DNA of 64,000 nt from Lentinula raphanica. Taxonomy: Eukaryota; Basidiomycota; Agaricomycetes; Agaricales; Omphalotaceae. The stretch's first letter is position 1, and the number at the start of each line of letters is the position of its first letter. Below, one piece after another: positions 44,841-57,134 of this stretch. The notes under the pieces are model-generated. The model was not told the origin of the DNA, did no database searches, and worked only from the letters and a program-made list of their open reading frames with translations. The translations under genes were made by a program, and so were the position numbers. The stretch is taken from positions 248,001-312,000 of the forward strand of contig JANVFP010000018.1 of assembly GCA_027919835.1 (NCBI GenBank), given 5' to 3'.

Positions 44841-47349
44841 GACTTGAAAGAACAACAGCTGGCAAGGACGCCATTGTATGTTGCTGATGACGAGTCGGAA
44901 TCAATCCACGAGTTTGAAAGTGTTACCAGAGAAGACCAGTCGAGTTGAACGAAACATACTTCGAAAACAGAATAAACCCATGTTCCAGTACTGTCAATGA
45001 TGATTCTTGCCAACGACATGAGGATTCGGTTTTTCCAGTGACAAAACGGTGTTTGTTGAGGTGGTGTTCTGGCCTTCCCAGCCTCCAGGCCTCGGTACCC
45101 AGAAACTCGTTAGGATGAACGAGAAGCCTCAAAAACCTAAGGTAGAGAATGTGGTAACATAGGGCTCCCAAATAGTAAGAATTTGTAACAAAAAAGACGA
45201 AGGAGGGCATGAACAATGTGTTTTCCACAATTGTTCGATGTATTTGCCATGACATATCGCAATGCAGGAGTCGACGGCCCCGGCGCAATGACGAAGTGAA
45301 CAAAAGGAATCAGTGGACTGTGGAAAGATGACGATCTGGGACGGGATAGATTTGAACCACGTTTGTATCGCCGTTGGTATTGAACGCAATGCATGGAGCA
45401 AGAAATGGTGGTAGTGAGGTAAGTAGTGAGTTTTGAGTGTAATGAGACCAGCTTGACACGGAGCATGATGCATCACAGGGCAACATGTTGTAGCCAATAG
45501 TCTTGCATATACGAGGAGCAGGTGTCTGTTTGGTAGTGGCTGCAGAGTAGCTCGTGGATATTGACTCGAGGTACTTGATGGAATGATGTTTGCTCGGTGC
45601 GATTTTTCTTGGTGCGATTTTGATGCCATTCATCTGCCGTCCCTCTGTGCGTGTCGAGAGCAAAAGCCGTTTCAACCAAAACTTTGTTCACGAAAGACGA
45701 TGAAGAGACCGTACGTGAGAAAGAATATTCACGATCACATGTGAATGTGACGCCCACGACGTTTGTCGTCTCCCTTCATCCCAACTTCATGCAGTTGGCT
45801 CTTACCTCTGCTATAGATCAATTGGGCCATCCACTGCATGTCTGCTGCCCGGCTTGACACACTGCATTCTAACAGGGCTCCAGGTTCAACGCCAACGGCC
45901 TTCAATGGAAACCACATAACCAAACCAGTTACGGAAATTATCCGCATTCTGATCTATTCTGATATCCAGAAATCAAAACACTTCGACAAAGCTCGACGGC
46001 TACGCCTTTCTCCACCACTTTGTGTCGAATCAAAGAGTCCGCCTGCTCCGCTGGTTTTACATCTTTCCGCCGATCCACTTGAGCAGTTCGCTCAATGCTC
46101 ATGATCAATTATCATCGTGCACTAGTATATCAGGGTATATCAGGGTATGTCCTGACTACATCTTTTCTTGATGAAATCCATATGCTTACTGCTGCTATCT
46201 ATAAGTTTCGGAAATTAGCAAGATTTCTGACCAAGATTTGAGGGTTTTTTCTTCAGCCAATCAGAAATTGTTGGGATTCAGGATACTTGGAAGTTGGCAG
46301 TCGAAGCGTCTGGGAAGGAGATCGCGCATAAGCATGGGCCGCAGGAGAATTCTGATAGCCAGCATAATTCTATACATGCCGACAAGGGCCCAGGAAGGTG
46401 AGACTTGTACAAAATTCAAATCATCATTGCGCAGAAGATTGACAATACGTTGTTTCGTCAACTCGCGCGCAGATTCCACGCAGACTATATCCCCAAGGAA
46501 TAGTCACTGCCGCCAGCCGCCGCCACCCGTTGTATCGCAAGTGAGTAACGAATCCACGCCGACAAACATCTCTGTTCATATGTACACCGTGACATTTGTA
46601 TAGCTCATCCTAGGAATCGGGAACCGGGATAAGCAAGATTGAACAGAGCTCAGAAAACAATGGGACAGTTTCAGCTCCTACTCAATCATGGACCGCTTGT
46701 CATTCGAGAGATTTTTCTCTTTGGCTGATAAGCTTCATCCAGGAAAGTCAATTCGGGAGTCGGAGGATCGGAGGAGAATGCTGCCTGGCCATTACTTGAA
46801 TAATTTTGGATGGTTAGAAACTCAGTCTACGTACTGGTGATTGCAAGGTAAGACTCGATACGAACACTTCTCTGACCGATGAGAATTGACTGGGCGTCGT
46901 AGGGAGTTGAATCTTGATCGGTATATCTATGCAGATCCCACGCATAGATACCCCAAGTATCTGGTTTCCAAAAGATGAATTCCGCCACCACTGCCCGTCG
47001 TAACAGGTCGTAACAGTGTAGTGAATTTGTTTTGGAAACGACACCGTTGGTATCTGACAAACATCTTTTGTACCACAGGATTGGCCATAAGGCGTCGATG
47101 GCAGATCACACGCGCAGGTCATATCAGATGGCAGGAATCGAGAGAAAACGCGATTGGACACAACAAGGATCACATGGTACGTTCAGTTCAACCTGCTTCA
47201 AGGCTGTTCAACTTCAAGGTTAACGGACGTATCATCAATAGGCTCAATCCTATCTCGGCTTTCCTCAGCCCCTGGTTAGCCTACCTCATAATTCTTTGCT
47301 GGTCAAAGACGTGATTTTCGACGCGACAAACGAGCCCTCTCTCCTAAAG
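44841..47349. other. accessory intergenic region, no firm gene
   Basis: About 2.5 kb. Several frames of 90-166 codons exist on the minus strand (44.9-45.9 kb) and shorter ones on the plus strand (45.65-46.1 kb), but none shows a motif, signal peptide or consistent exon structure. From about 46.66 kb the DNA is the left part of a unit of about 2.1 kb repeated at 48.77 kb, including the short motif gcagatcccacgcatag (about 46931) that recurs with changes near 48383, 49036 and 50590. The last 60 bp are the conserved leader of gene 2A. Confidence 0.4.
47294..47320 (+). promoter_or_regulatory. conserved 5' module of secreted gene 2A
   Basis: Contains ctggttagcctacctcataat and tttgctggtcaaagacgtga (from 47294), 56 bp before the ATG. 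No clear TATAAG is present at the expected place; atcaataggct replaces it. Confidence 0.55.
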
Positions 47350-48100
47350 ATGTTCTCTGTATTCAGTTTCTCCTATCGTCCCCGCTCTGGCTTCAAAGCC
47401 CACGGACTTGTCATCCTTTTGGTCCTTGGATTGGTTTCACTCGCTGGTGCTGGTCCTGTCCAAGCTCATGATAGAAGAGGAGAGGTTCATGCTAGTGAGG
47501 TAAGTCAAGTGTCATGAATAATCAATGCTTCTTTCGAGTCCTCCTGACTCGATACCATAATATTAGGACAGGAAAACTTTCCCCTTGGAACCTGCTCAGG
47601 GTGCGAACGCTCCAGCAGCTGATCATACTGTGCACTACACACTTGGTCAGACTACCCCCTACTGGGCAGTTGAAATGAACAAAAAGCCAGTCGGACTATT
47701 CAATATAGTTTTCAAATCCTGGCCTGACGGAATCCCATCCCCTGACAAAACCTGGTTCATCATCGCCATGATGGAATCGGAAGGCATAGCGATTGTGCGA
47801 GACAAACCGAACGTCGTGAAGGAAGCGATGGCAGACAAGAACGGACATATCGAATTCTCGTTGAGGAATGGTGGCAATTTTGGAGTTATCCAAGGGGATT
47901 ATCACATCGGAAGCGATCAGTTGAAGTTATACTTGCGCCGGAAAGCGTATTTTGAGGATCCGGTCATTCTTAAATTGTTATGGCTCGAGGTTAGTGATTT
48001 GTTTTGTTCATGTACATTGCATTTTGACCAGTTCATGTTGTAGAATAAAAAACTGATAACAGTCGAAACGGATAGGTTGCACGAGTTGATGTCTTCCTAG
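47350..48100 (+). CDS. small secreted protein, family type 2, copy 2A
   Basis: Three exons, 47350-47499, 47567-47989 and 48044-48100, frame-consistent. Exon 1 encodes MFSVFSFSYRPRSGFKAHG then the signal peptide core LVILLVLGLVSLAGAGPVQA, almost the same as in type 1. Exon 2 encodes an unrelated mature domain: DHTVHYTLGQTTPYWAVEMNK, GLFNIVFKSWPDGIPSPDKTWFIIAMMESEGIAI, VVKEAMADKNGHIEFSLRNGGNF and DQLKLYLRRKAYFEDPVILKLLWLE. Exon 3 encodes NKKLITVETDRLHELMSS. The mature protein is about 165 residues, without cysteines. No known family; predicted extracellular; function unknown. Confidence 0.65.
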
Positions 48101-49459
48101 TTATCAATGTTCCTTCTCGTTTGTGTTTGATAATCGACACTGACGCCACTTTTTTCCTTCCTCGATGTGTGCTCAGGCAGAGCCAGGGATCAGAATCATG
48201 CCTGAGCAATTGCTCGGAGTGCTCCGGCGTCTTCCTGGCTGCCTGGTGGCCAAAAAGTTCTGGATCGTTAGAAATCAAGTCTATGTGCGCAAACGCGGTG
48301 AACACGGTAAGACTGAGTATACAAATGCCTAACTGACCGACAAGTATTGATCCAGGCTAGACATCGTCCGGTGTGTATACGCAGATTTCACGCATAGATC
48401 TTTTCAAGTGTTTGGTTTACAAGAAAATTTCCGCTAGACTGCCACCACCTATTACTCCTCACCAGCACTGCCTGTTGATACAGTGAAGTGGATCTGCATA
48501 CAAAGTGACGCTAACATCACACAGGATTGGCCATCCGTTGAACTGTTGCTCGATAGTGCTCGATGCGACGATGGCAGATCACACGCATCTCAAGGGATTC
48601 TTTCTGAACCTCATTTCCGCCGCCATTACCCGTCGTACAGTGAGTACAAAGTATTGAAACCGACTGCGTTTCCTGACAAATGATCATAGCACATTGCAAA
48701 GCAGTGTAAAGCTCTACCTGGGGAATTGGGGTAAGACCCTTGAAGTTGCTAAGCCTAGACATACTTACGCTATTGGACAGTGCAACAATCTCAGCTCCCA
48801 AGCAAGTGGTTACTTGAGCGATTTTCCTTCTTGGTTGATTAAACGTTAACCAGGAAAGTTGGTTTGGGAGCCTGAGGATTGGAGGAGAAAGCTGACTGGG
48901 CGCTGTAGAATTTTAGAAAAAAGCAGTCTACTATTTACTGGTCATCGCGAGCAAGGTGAGAGCCAGTAGGGACACATTATCTCACAGGAAATTATTGACC
49001 GGGCGTTGTAGGGCATTTTCTTTTGCTAATGCTACGCAGATCCCACGCATAGTTACCCCTTGAAATTGCTGGTTTCCGACGATAATCTCCAGCACCACTG
49101 CCCTTCCTCGCTGCCCGTCGTAATCGTCGAGTGATTTTGTGTGTGTTGAAAGTAACTCCATTAGTATCTGACAGCCATCTTCGTACTACATACAGATCAA
49201 AAGCCGAAAAGAATGCAATAATCGATTGGACAGGATTGGACAGAAGTATCGTGTGGTATGATGATAGTTAAGCGAAAACGCATTTTATTCTCAGGTATAG
49301 TTCAAAGTTCATGGGCGTTATAAGTAGGCTGACTCTGCATTGTCTTTCCTTAGCTCCTGGTTAGCCTATCTCGAAATTCTTTGCTGGACAAAGACGCGAT
49401 TTTCGACCTCTCGACTTTTACACAAGACACAAAAAACGAGTTCTCTCTGTCAATCAAAG
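48101..49459. other. intergenic inside the duplicated units
   Basis: Holds the downstream block of unit 1. One short frame (MPEQLLGVLRRLPGCLVAKKF.., about 48198-48330) survives here but is stopped in the unit 2 copy (MPE then TGA at about 50409), so it is probably a relic. From 48.77 kb the upstream block of unit 2 begins, ending with TATAAG at 49319-49324 and the leader of gene 2B. Confidence 0.45.
49319..49405 (+). promoter_or_regulatory. conserved 5' module of secreted gene 2B
   Basis: TATAAG at 49319-49324, then cctggttagcctatctcg and tttgctggacaaagacgcga (from 49380). The leader to the ATG is 80 bp, longer than in the other copies because of a short insertion. Confidence 0.55.
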
Positions 49460-50307
49460 ATGTCCTCTATACTCAGCTTCTCTCGTCGTTCCCGCTCCGG
49501 CTCCAAAGCCCATGGACTTGCGATCCTTTTGGTCCTTGGATTGGTTTCACTCGCTTGTGCTGGTCCTATTCAAGCTCGTGGTGAAACTGATCAGGTAAGT
49601 CAAGTGATATTTATTGAAATTGTCTTCAAGTTTTCCTGACTCGATATGAAACTTTTGCATTGGTACCTTCTCAGGTGGCTGGTGCGAGCGCGGACGCACA
49701 TGGTGCCGTGCATGTCACAACCGGTCAGGTAAGTTAACAATATAGATCGAAGCTGTTTCCAAGTCTTCCTGACCTGATTTCATGGTACTAGGTCGGGACC
49801 ACTCTTCGTTTGGAACCTTCTCAGACTGGTCATAGCGAACAATATTCCATTGGTCAGTATGAACCGTACTGGCCAAAAGATGCGGTTCTCAACACAGTCG
49901 GAACATTCAACATGAAATACAAATCCCTGCGTGACGGAACCCCCTGCCCTGACAAAACCTGGTTCATAGTTGCAATGTTGGAGTCGGAAGGCATAGTGAT
50001 TGAGCGAGATATACCGGATATTATGGGAGAAGCAATGGCGGACAAGCAAGGGCGCATCGATTTCTCGTTGAGGAATACTGACAACTTTAGAGTTACTAGT
50101 GGATATTATGACATTAAAGCTGATAACTTGAAGTTACACTCATCCTCAATACTCCGGGAAGCGAATCCGGTCATTCTTGATTTAGTATGGCTCGAGGTTA
50201 GTGAATTGTTTTGTTCATGCACATTGCGTTTTGACCAGTCCATGCTGTAGAATAAACAACTGATAACAGTCGTCGCGAATAGGCTGCACGAGTTGAAGTC
50301 TTCTTAG
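49460..50307 (+). CDS. small secreted protein, family type 2, copy 2B
   Basis: Four exons, 49460-49594, 49675-49728, 49792-50196 and 50251-50307, all in frame. Exon 1 encodes MSSILSFSRRSRSGSKAHG and the signal peptide core LAILLVLGLVSLACAGPIQA. A small extra exon (VAGASADAHGAVHVTTGQ), absent from 2A, follows. Exon 3 carries the type 2 mature domain: YSIGQYEPYWPKDAVLN, TFNMKYKSLRDGTPCPDKTWFIVAMLESEGIVI, GRIDFSLRNTDNF and ANPVILDLVWLE. Exon 4 encodes NKQLITVVANRLHELKSS. The extra exon looks like a partial duplication of the intron-exon border, since both flanking introns contain ttcctgac.tgat. Function unknown; predicted secreted. Confidence 0.65.
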
Positions 50308-51268
50308 TTATCGATGTTCCTTCTCGTTTGTGTTTGATAATTGACGATGGGATTTTTTTCTTCCTCGATGTGTGCTTAGACAGAGCAAGGAATCGGAGTC
50401 ATGCCTGAGTGATTGCGCGGAGCTCTCTGGTGTCTTCCCGCCTGCCTGGTCACTAGAGAATATTGGACCGTCGAAATTACAGTCTGTGTACGCGAACGCG
50501 GCGAGCATGGTAAGACTGAGTATACAAACGCCTATTTGACCGACAACGATTGGCCCCAGGCGTTGTACTAGTCATCGTCCAGTGAGTATATGCAGATTCC
50601 AGCGTAGATCTTCTTAAGTGTTTGGTTTACAAGATAATTTCTGTTGGACCGCCGCCACTACCACCGCCCATCGATACAGTGAAGTGGATCCGTATCGAAA
50701 CCCTAACCAAGGCCGCTGTTGCCTGCCGAGCATCTTTCGTCACACAGGCCCTCATTGCATTGAATCTCTTCCTATCTCTTCCTTCGACACTGATCCAACC
50801 TCGTACGAAGTATTCCATCCAGGAGGCTGCCTGGCCAGCACTGGTGACTAGAGTATTTTGGATGATTGCGCTCTTTTGAGATCAACCCTGGAGCACGAGC
50901 GGAGAAGAGAGAAAGGCAGGAAATTCATCTGAACAATCTTTTGATCTATCGCACGAGGTCAGTGTGCCAATTGTTTTCTGCACAAAAATTGCATCTTAAA
51001 ACATCGATTGATGTTGTAGGACGATGAAGCTGTCAGGCAAGAGTGGAAACGTAGTACTCGATGTGTGCCCAGGCGAAGCAAGCGATCGAAATTACCCCAC
51101 CACTGTAATTCAAAGTCGTGAAGCAATGTTCTAATTTTGAGTAATGGACATCTGGACTACTCCATGGACTACTCCTACGTGAGTAGCATGATTTGTCCTT
51201 CTTATGAGTATATAAGTAACCCTTCCAAAGAACATTTTACCAGAAAGCACTGGTACTCAGTACTGATC
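50308..51268. other. intergenic: end of duplication, type 1 relic, promoter of the GMC gene
   Basis: The downstream block of unit 2 runs to about 50700. At 50958-51019 an intron-like sequence (gtcagtgtg..acatcgattgatgttgtag) resembles intron 2 of secreted gene 1A. It is followed by DDEAVRQEWKRSTR, reminiscent of type 1 exon 3, so it is a possible leftover of another copy. The remainder is promoter of the GMC oxidoreductase. Confidence 0.4.
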
Positions 51269-54200
51269 ATGCCTCTTCTCGATTCTTACGATATCATCTT
51301 CGCTGGAGGTTCGTAAGATCACGATTGCATACTGAGAAATCCAAAGTTACCTCTACAGGTGGCACCGTCGCATGCATCATCGCCGGACGTCTTGCTCGAG
51401 CTGATCCCTCATTGAGCATTCTGGTAAGTCAACCTGTAACTCAGTCGATCATTTCAAATTGGACTCCTTGCACCATAGATCATAGAAGCTGGCCCACATA
51501 GTTTCAACCTCCACCATCACGTCCAGCCCGCGAGATATCTGTATAGTCTCGGTCAAGGTCATACTTTTTCTAAACACACCAGTGTACAGAGTGAAGTACT
51601 CGGTGGAAGGTCCGTATGCGTTCCTTCTGCTTCCTGCGTAGGCGGAGGCTCTGCTGTAAATTGTAAGAGTCCTCAACTCATGTCTGCCCTCTTGTCGTCG
51701 TTGACTGCGGACGAACATCTAGTCCTATTGTACGCCCGTCCTCCTGCATCCGATTATGATGATTGGGAAAACTTGGGCAACATTGGCTGGGGTGCAGAGT
51801 CCTTGATTCCTTTGTCCAAAAAAGTGAGTAGCTTACAATTGTTAGTAATATTCACAGCACTTAATGAACATCGTTTCCCAGATTGAAAACTACCAAATCC
51901 CTTCTTGCCGCCCGTCTGTTCACGGTTTTACGGGCCCGATCAGGGTATCTCATGGAGGCTGCGACACAAACATTGGTAAAGAATTCCTCGAGACCGCAGC
52001 GCAATATGACAGGGACAGAAAAATGTCGACCTCTGTCGACTTGAATGACTTCAAAAAGATCAATGTGTATGGGGTAAGTCATCACCATAATCCAGAGCAA
52101 GCCAAAGATTGACTCAGCCTGTGGAACAAGCCTTGGCACAAGTACGTGTCCAATTGTCTTCTCCACTCCACACAAATTCGGAGCTCACCCTCACGGGCAG
52201 GTATATCGATTCCCAAACCGGCAAACGTTCCGACACTGCCCACCATTTTCTCTACAATCTTCACAACTTCGACCTCGATCCAGAATCAAGCAATCACAAG
52301 GTGCACGTTCTTACCAAGCGACGAGTTGTGAGAGTAATCTTCCAGTAGGTCAACATCCTCATCCATTCCGAAGCGTAGAAAATAAGCAATTGCATAGGAA
52401 CAAGCGTGCAGTTGGGGTCGAATATGTTGCGCGTGAAGATTTTGACAACGGCAAGCCTCAAGTACAGCCTCGAATCGCATATGCCTCTCGGCTTGTGGTG
52501 CTTTCCAGCGGAGCTTTTGGATCCCCTGCGATCTTAGAACGGTATGGCTGAAATTCATCTTGGATACTCTCGTCATCATACTTGTCTTCTGACCTTGTGT
52601 TTCTGGAATCCCAGCTCTGGAATAGGTTCCACGTTGCATCTTGCCCAAGTAGATGTTCGCCAGATTGTCGATCTTCCAGGTGTTGGAGAGAATTATAACG
52701 GTGAGCTGTCATGTCCCACCCCTGTCTGTATGTACTGACTCAATATTCTCTATGACAGACCACAACATCGGATTTACACCGTATCTGGCCTCAGAAGACT
52801 CTGATTGCTTGGACGGGATATTCAGCGGAGAGGATAAGGCTATTGAACGTAAGTGCTGCGTCTTATGTTATGTGCATTCGTCATTGAACGAGATATTGAC
52901 ATTCGATACTAGCATATTTGAAGGAATGGGAAGCACAAGGTTCAGGATTATTGGCCCATAAGTATGTCATTGTCACCTATCTTCTAGTCATTGAACCCAA
53001 TGCGCTGATGGTGGGCATCGTTGGTAGCTCCATAGATGCGGGAGTCAAGCTACGACCGACGCCGGAAGAACTTGAAGAATTGGGACCTGATTTCAAGCAG
53101 GTTTGGGACGAATTCTACGCTGGGGCACCCGACAAACCGGTCGCGGTATTGTTTGCCACGGCAGGGTAAATCTCCACCTGTGCGGTTCATCGATGTAGGC
53201 GTTGACGTGTTTTGTGATCTATCTTTTGTTATCAAGAGACTTCATGCATTACGATGCTCCTTCGGCGTCGTTGAAGAAGTTCGGCATGGTTTGCTTTACG
53301 GTATGTGTTCCACCTTGTCGATGTCCGCGGCCTCTGCATTCTGATATGCTGTATTCGAGGCTTATCCCCGAGCTGTAGGATACACTCATATCACTTCTGC
53401 ATCAAATCCTTGGGCTCCATTACGGTTCGACCCCAAATACCTAAGCCAGTATGTTCGATTTACTTTCTAACATGCATCTCTCTCTCTCTCTTAGTAACAA
53501 TATTCATCCCTCAGCCCTGCCGATGTCGCGGTCCTTCGTTGGTGTTACAAACGTGGTCGTGAACTTGCTCGGAGGATGAGTTCATACAGAGGTGAAATCG
53601 CAGCTGGACATCCTAAGTTTTGTCCTAGTCCTCCAGGCTCAGACCTCGGTAAAAGCAGGCTAAAGGCCGAAATACCTGCGTCCGTCGTTAGTTCTACATC
53701 TGGACCGGTTGCAATCGATACCCCAGATATTGTGTACTCGGAAGAAGATGACAGGGCGATAGATGATCATCTCAGAGCTACTGGTAAGATTGGTTTCTGT
53801 GAGCTCTTTCTATCCTACTGAGATAAGTCTTCCTCATTTTCAAGCGGGTACCTCATGGCACTCAGTGAGACGTTCTCCATCCTATCTCATCCTCCAATGA
53901 AGTAGATCAACTATCTGCACTTCTTTCAATCTAGCTTGGTACCTGTGCAATGAAACCTCGAGAAGCGGGCGGAGTAGTCGATTCTCGGCTCAATGTGTAC
54001 GGAGTGGTGAATTTGAAGGTAGCGGGTGAGATATCTTGCACATATCGTCTGTTACATGAGGATGCTAATCGTTCCTTCGTTCATTCAAAGATCTGAGTAT
54101 CGCTCCGTTAAATGTAGGAGCGAATACGAACAATACCGCGCTTACTATTGGGTATGGGTTCAAAAGATTAGCGAAAACTCATACAGAGAGTTGACCATAA

Positions 54201-54284
54201 GCCTTTGCTAATCACAACAGGGAAAAGGCTTTTCTCCTCATCGCGGAAGATCTGGGCATATCTTCCGACAATGGCCAGCGCTAG
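51269..54284 (+). CDS. GMC oxidoreductase, alcohol-oxidase (AOX/methanol oxidase) type
   Basis: A FAD-dependent oxidase of short-chain alcohols giving aldehyde and H2O2. Motifs: YDIIFAGGGTVACIIAGRLA (FAD-binding), ILIIEAGP, VLGGRSVCVPSASCVGGGSAVNF, LLYARPPASDYDDWENLGNIGW, GPIRVSHGG, KYIDSQTGKRSDTAHHFLYN, VLSSGAFGSPAILERSGIG and LPGVGENYNDHNIG. Then AGAPDKPVAVLFATAG, DFMHYDAPSASLKKFG, AVGYTHITSASNPWAPLRFDP and SWHSLGTCAMKPREAGGVVDSRLNVYGV (catalytic His, about 53855). The end is DLSIAPLNVGANTNNTALTIGEKAFLLIAEDLGIS, stopping at 54282-54284. At least twelve introns; every junction I checked keeps frame. No signal peptide, so it is intracellular. Such oxidases often supply peroxide for lignin attack. 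Confidence 0.85.
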
Positions 54285-55503
54285 AGCTCGTGCACGATAC
54301 ACGATGGCGTAGAACCTTTTCACGGAGATGTAACATGGCTACATGGTAAGACTGGCCGTGTCTTGTCTTGTTACCTCGACTCGTTAGTGTTGAGAGGTAT
54401 CAGATTCTGCCTTTGCTAGAAGACTATTTTGTAATTTAGCGGGATTCTCTCATGAACATGATGATGTTGATGCATGATGGAGGATGTAGCTCATCGGACG
54501 ACGGAGACGCTGATGACTGGTGTAAAATTTTGTAAAAACCGCTGAAAGTTGAAACAGTTTGAGTGGATGAAGTAAAGAATTTGAGCGCTACTGCGCTAGC
54601 GCTCGGCGCGTGAAAATGTCCTTTTCAACCTCTTACTACAACCTCTCTTGCTGGTCACTGTGCCGTTTTGCAGCTCTTAGCTACTTATACAGAAGGCATA
54701 CTACCAGAGCCCAATGACAACAGACATGCTAGACAAGACGGTAGATAGGGTATAACCTGGTATAGTATATTCAATTGTTTGAGCGCTTTCTGCGGTGAAA
54801 TCATCCTACACTGGTATTCTCCTCTCAAGCTCAGTTACTACGTCCCGTGTTGATCACATTGTATCTATAGCCTCAATCAATCAAGATATGGCAGGATATG
54901 GCTCTCCAACCTCCGAAGCCGTCGAGCGTATCAATCGTCGTCGTAAACGTTGAATGGATCCAAGTTCACAGACCCACTACGGTAGTCCCGACGGAGATGT
55001 CATACGACTTTGGAGCACCCATTTTCTCGCCTTGTCAGGCTATCGACTGGCCTTCAGCGCTTCAGCGCTTCAGCTTCAAACTCATAGTCTGGCAGTGATA
55101 CCTAAGCTCAGCGAAGCTTGGTCAGTATGTACTAGCTGGTTGATTCAGGCTTGCTGCCCCATGGGCCATTACCGGTTTGTTTGGAGAGTTTCGCAGGTGC
55201 CTATCATATTACCTCCTATCATTTATGTAGCTCTAAAACCTCTTGAGGTTTGGGCCGTTTGGCAGGCTGTACAGTGTACAGTGTACACATGTAGGGTTGT
55301 ATTGCGTCGGCCTTGCGTATAAATACTGTCCGTGTCGGAATGCATCTTCTTTGTCTTTTCTTCTTTTCTTTGTCGTTTTGGTTTCATTCTTTCAACGTTG
55401 GATTAAGGCCGACTCGGAGCTGGTCCTGAAATTCGACTTCTTTAATTATTATTTGTTCCAATCTTTCACTCTTTCATCTTTTACTTCTTCTTGCCAAGTG
55501 GCA
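54285..55503. other. intergenic region, no firm gene
   Basis: 3' end of the GMC gene and upstream DNA of the MAP kinase. A frame of 122 codons at 54954-55322 is discussed under rejected items. A pyrimidine-rich stretch (about 55340-55500) directly precedes the kinase ATG and is probably its leader or promoter. Confidence 0.5.

Positions 55504-57134
<1,631 letters not shown>

Larger units (their letters stand above)
46660..48690. repeat. unit 1 of a direct duplication of about 2.1 kb
   Basis: Unit 1 and unit 2 (about 48770-50700) match in order: an upstream part (ccaggaaagt.ggt.cgggagcc), the gcagatcccacgcatag motif, the conserved leader, the secreted gene, a downstream block (gttatcaatgttccttctcg) and cagtgaagtggatc. 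The offset between gene starts is 2110 bp. Exact borders are approximate. Confidence 0.65.
48770..50700. repeat. unit 2 of the direct duplication of about 2.1 kb
   Basis: See unit 1 for the matching landmarks. By eye the two units are clearly homologous but differ by many substitutions and small indels, so the duplication is not recent. Confidence 0.6.

Noticed and set aside
45340..45370. tRNA-like T-loop (ggttcaaatc on the minus strand)
   Set aside because: The flanking bases do not pair into a T-stem, and no acceptor, D or anticodon arm could be placed around it.
44923..45757. Minus-strand frames such as LRLLVHPNEFLGTEAWRLGRPEHH that look partly coding
   Set aside because: Frames cannot be joined by credible splice sites into a protein with any motif; the DNA lies in a repeat-rich block.
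36440..50307. Secreted proteins as hydrophobins or cysteine-rich effectors
   Set aside because: The mature parts have almost no cysteines and lack the eight-Cys hydrophobin pattern.
53478..53493. CT microsatellite
   Set aside because: A short simple repeat inside an intron of the GMC gene; no sign of function.
54895..55322. Frame with SPDGDVIRLWSTHFLALSG, reminiscent of the start of Agaricomycete BTB/POZ proteins
   Set aside because: Only a few residues fit, the frame is stopped or shifted on both sides, and the typical VHR..L helix is missing. At best a very old relic.
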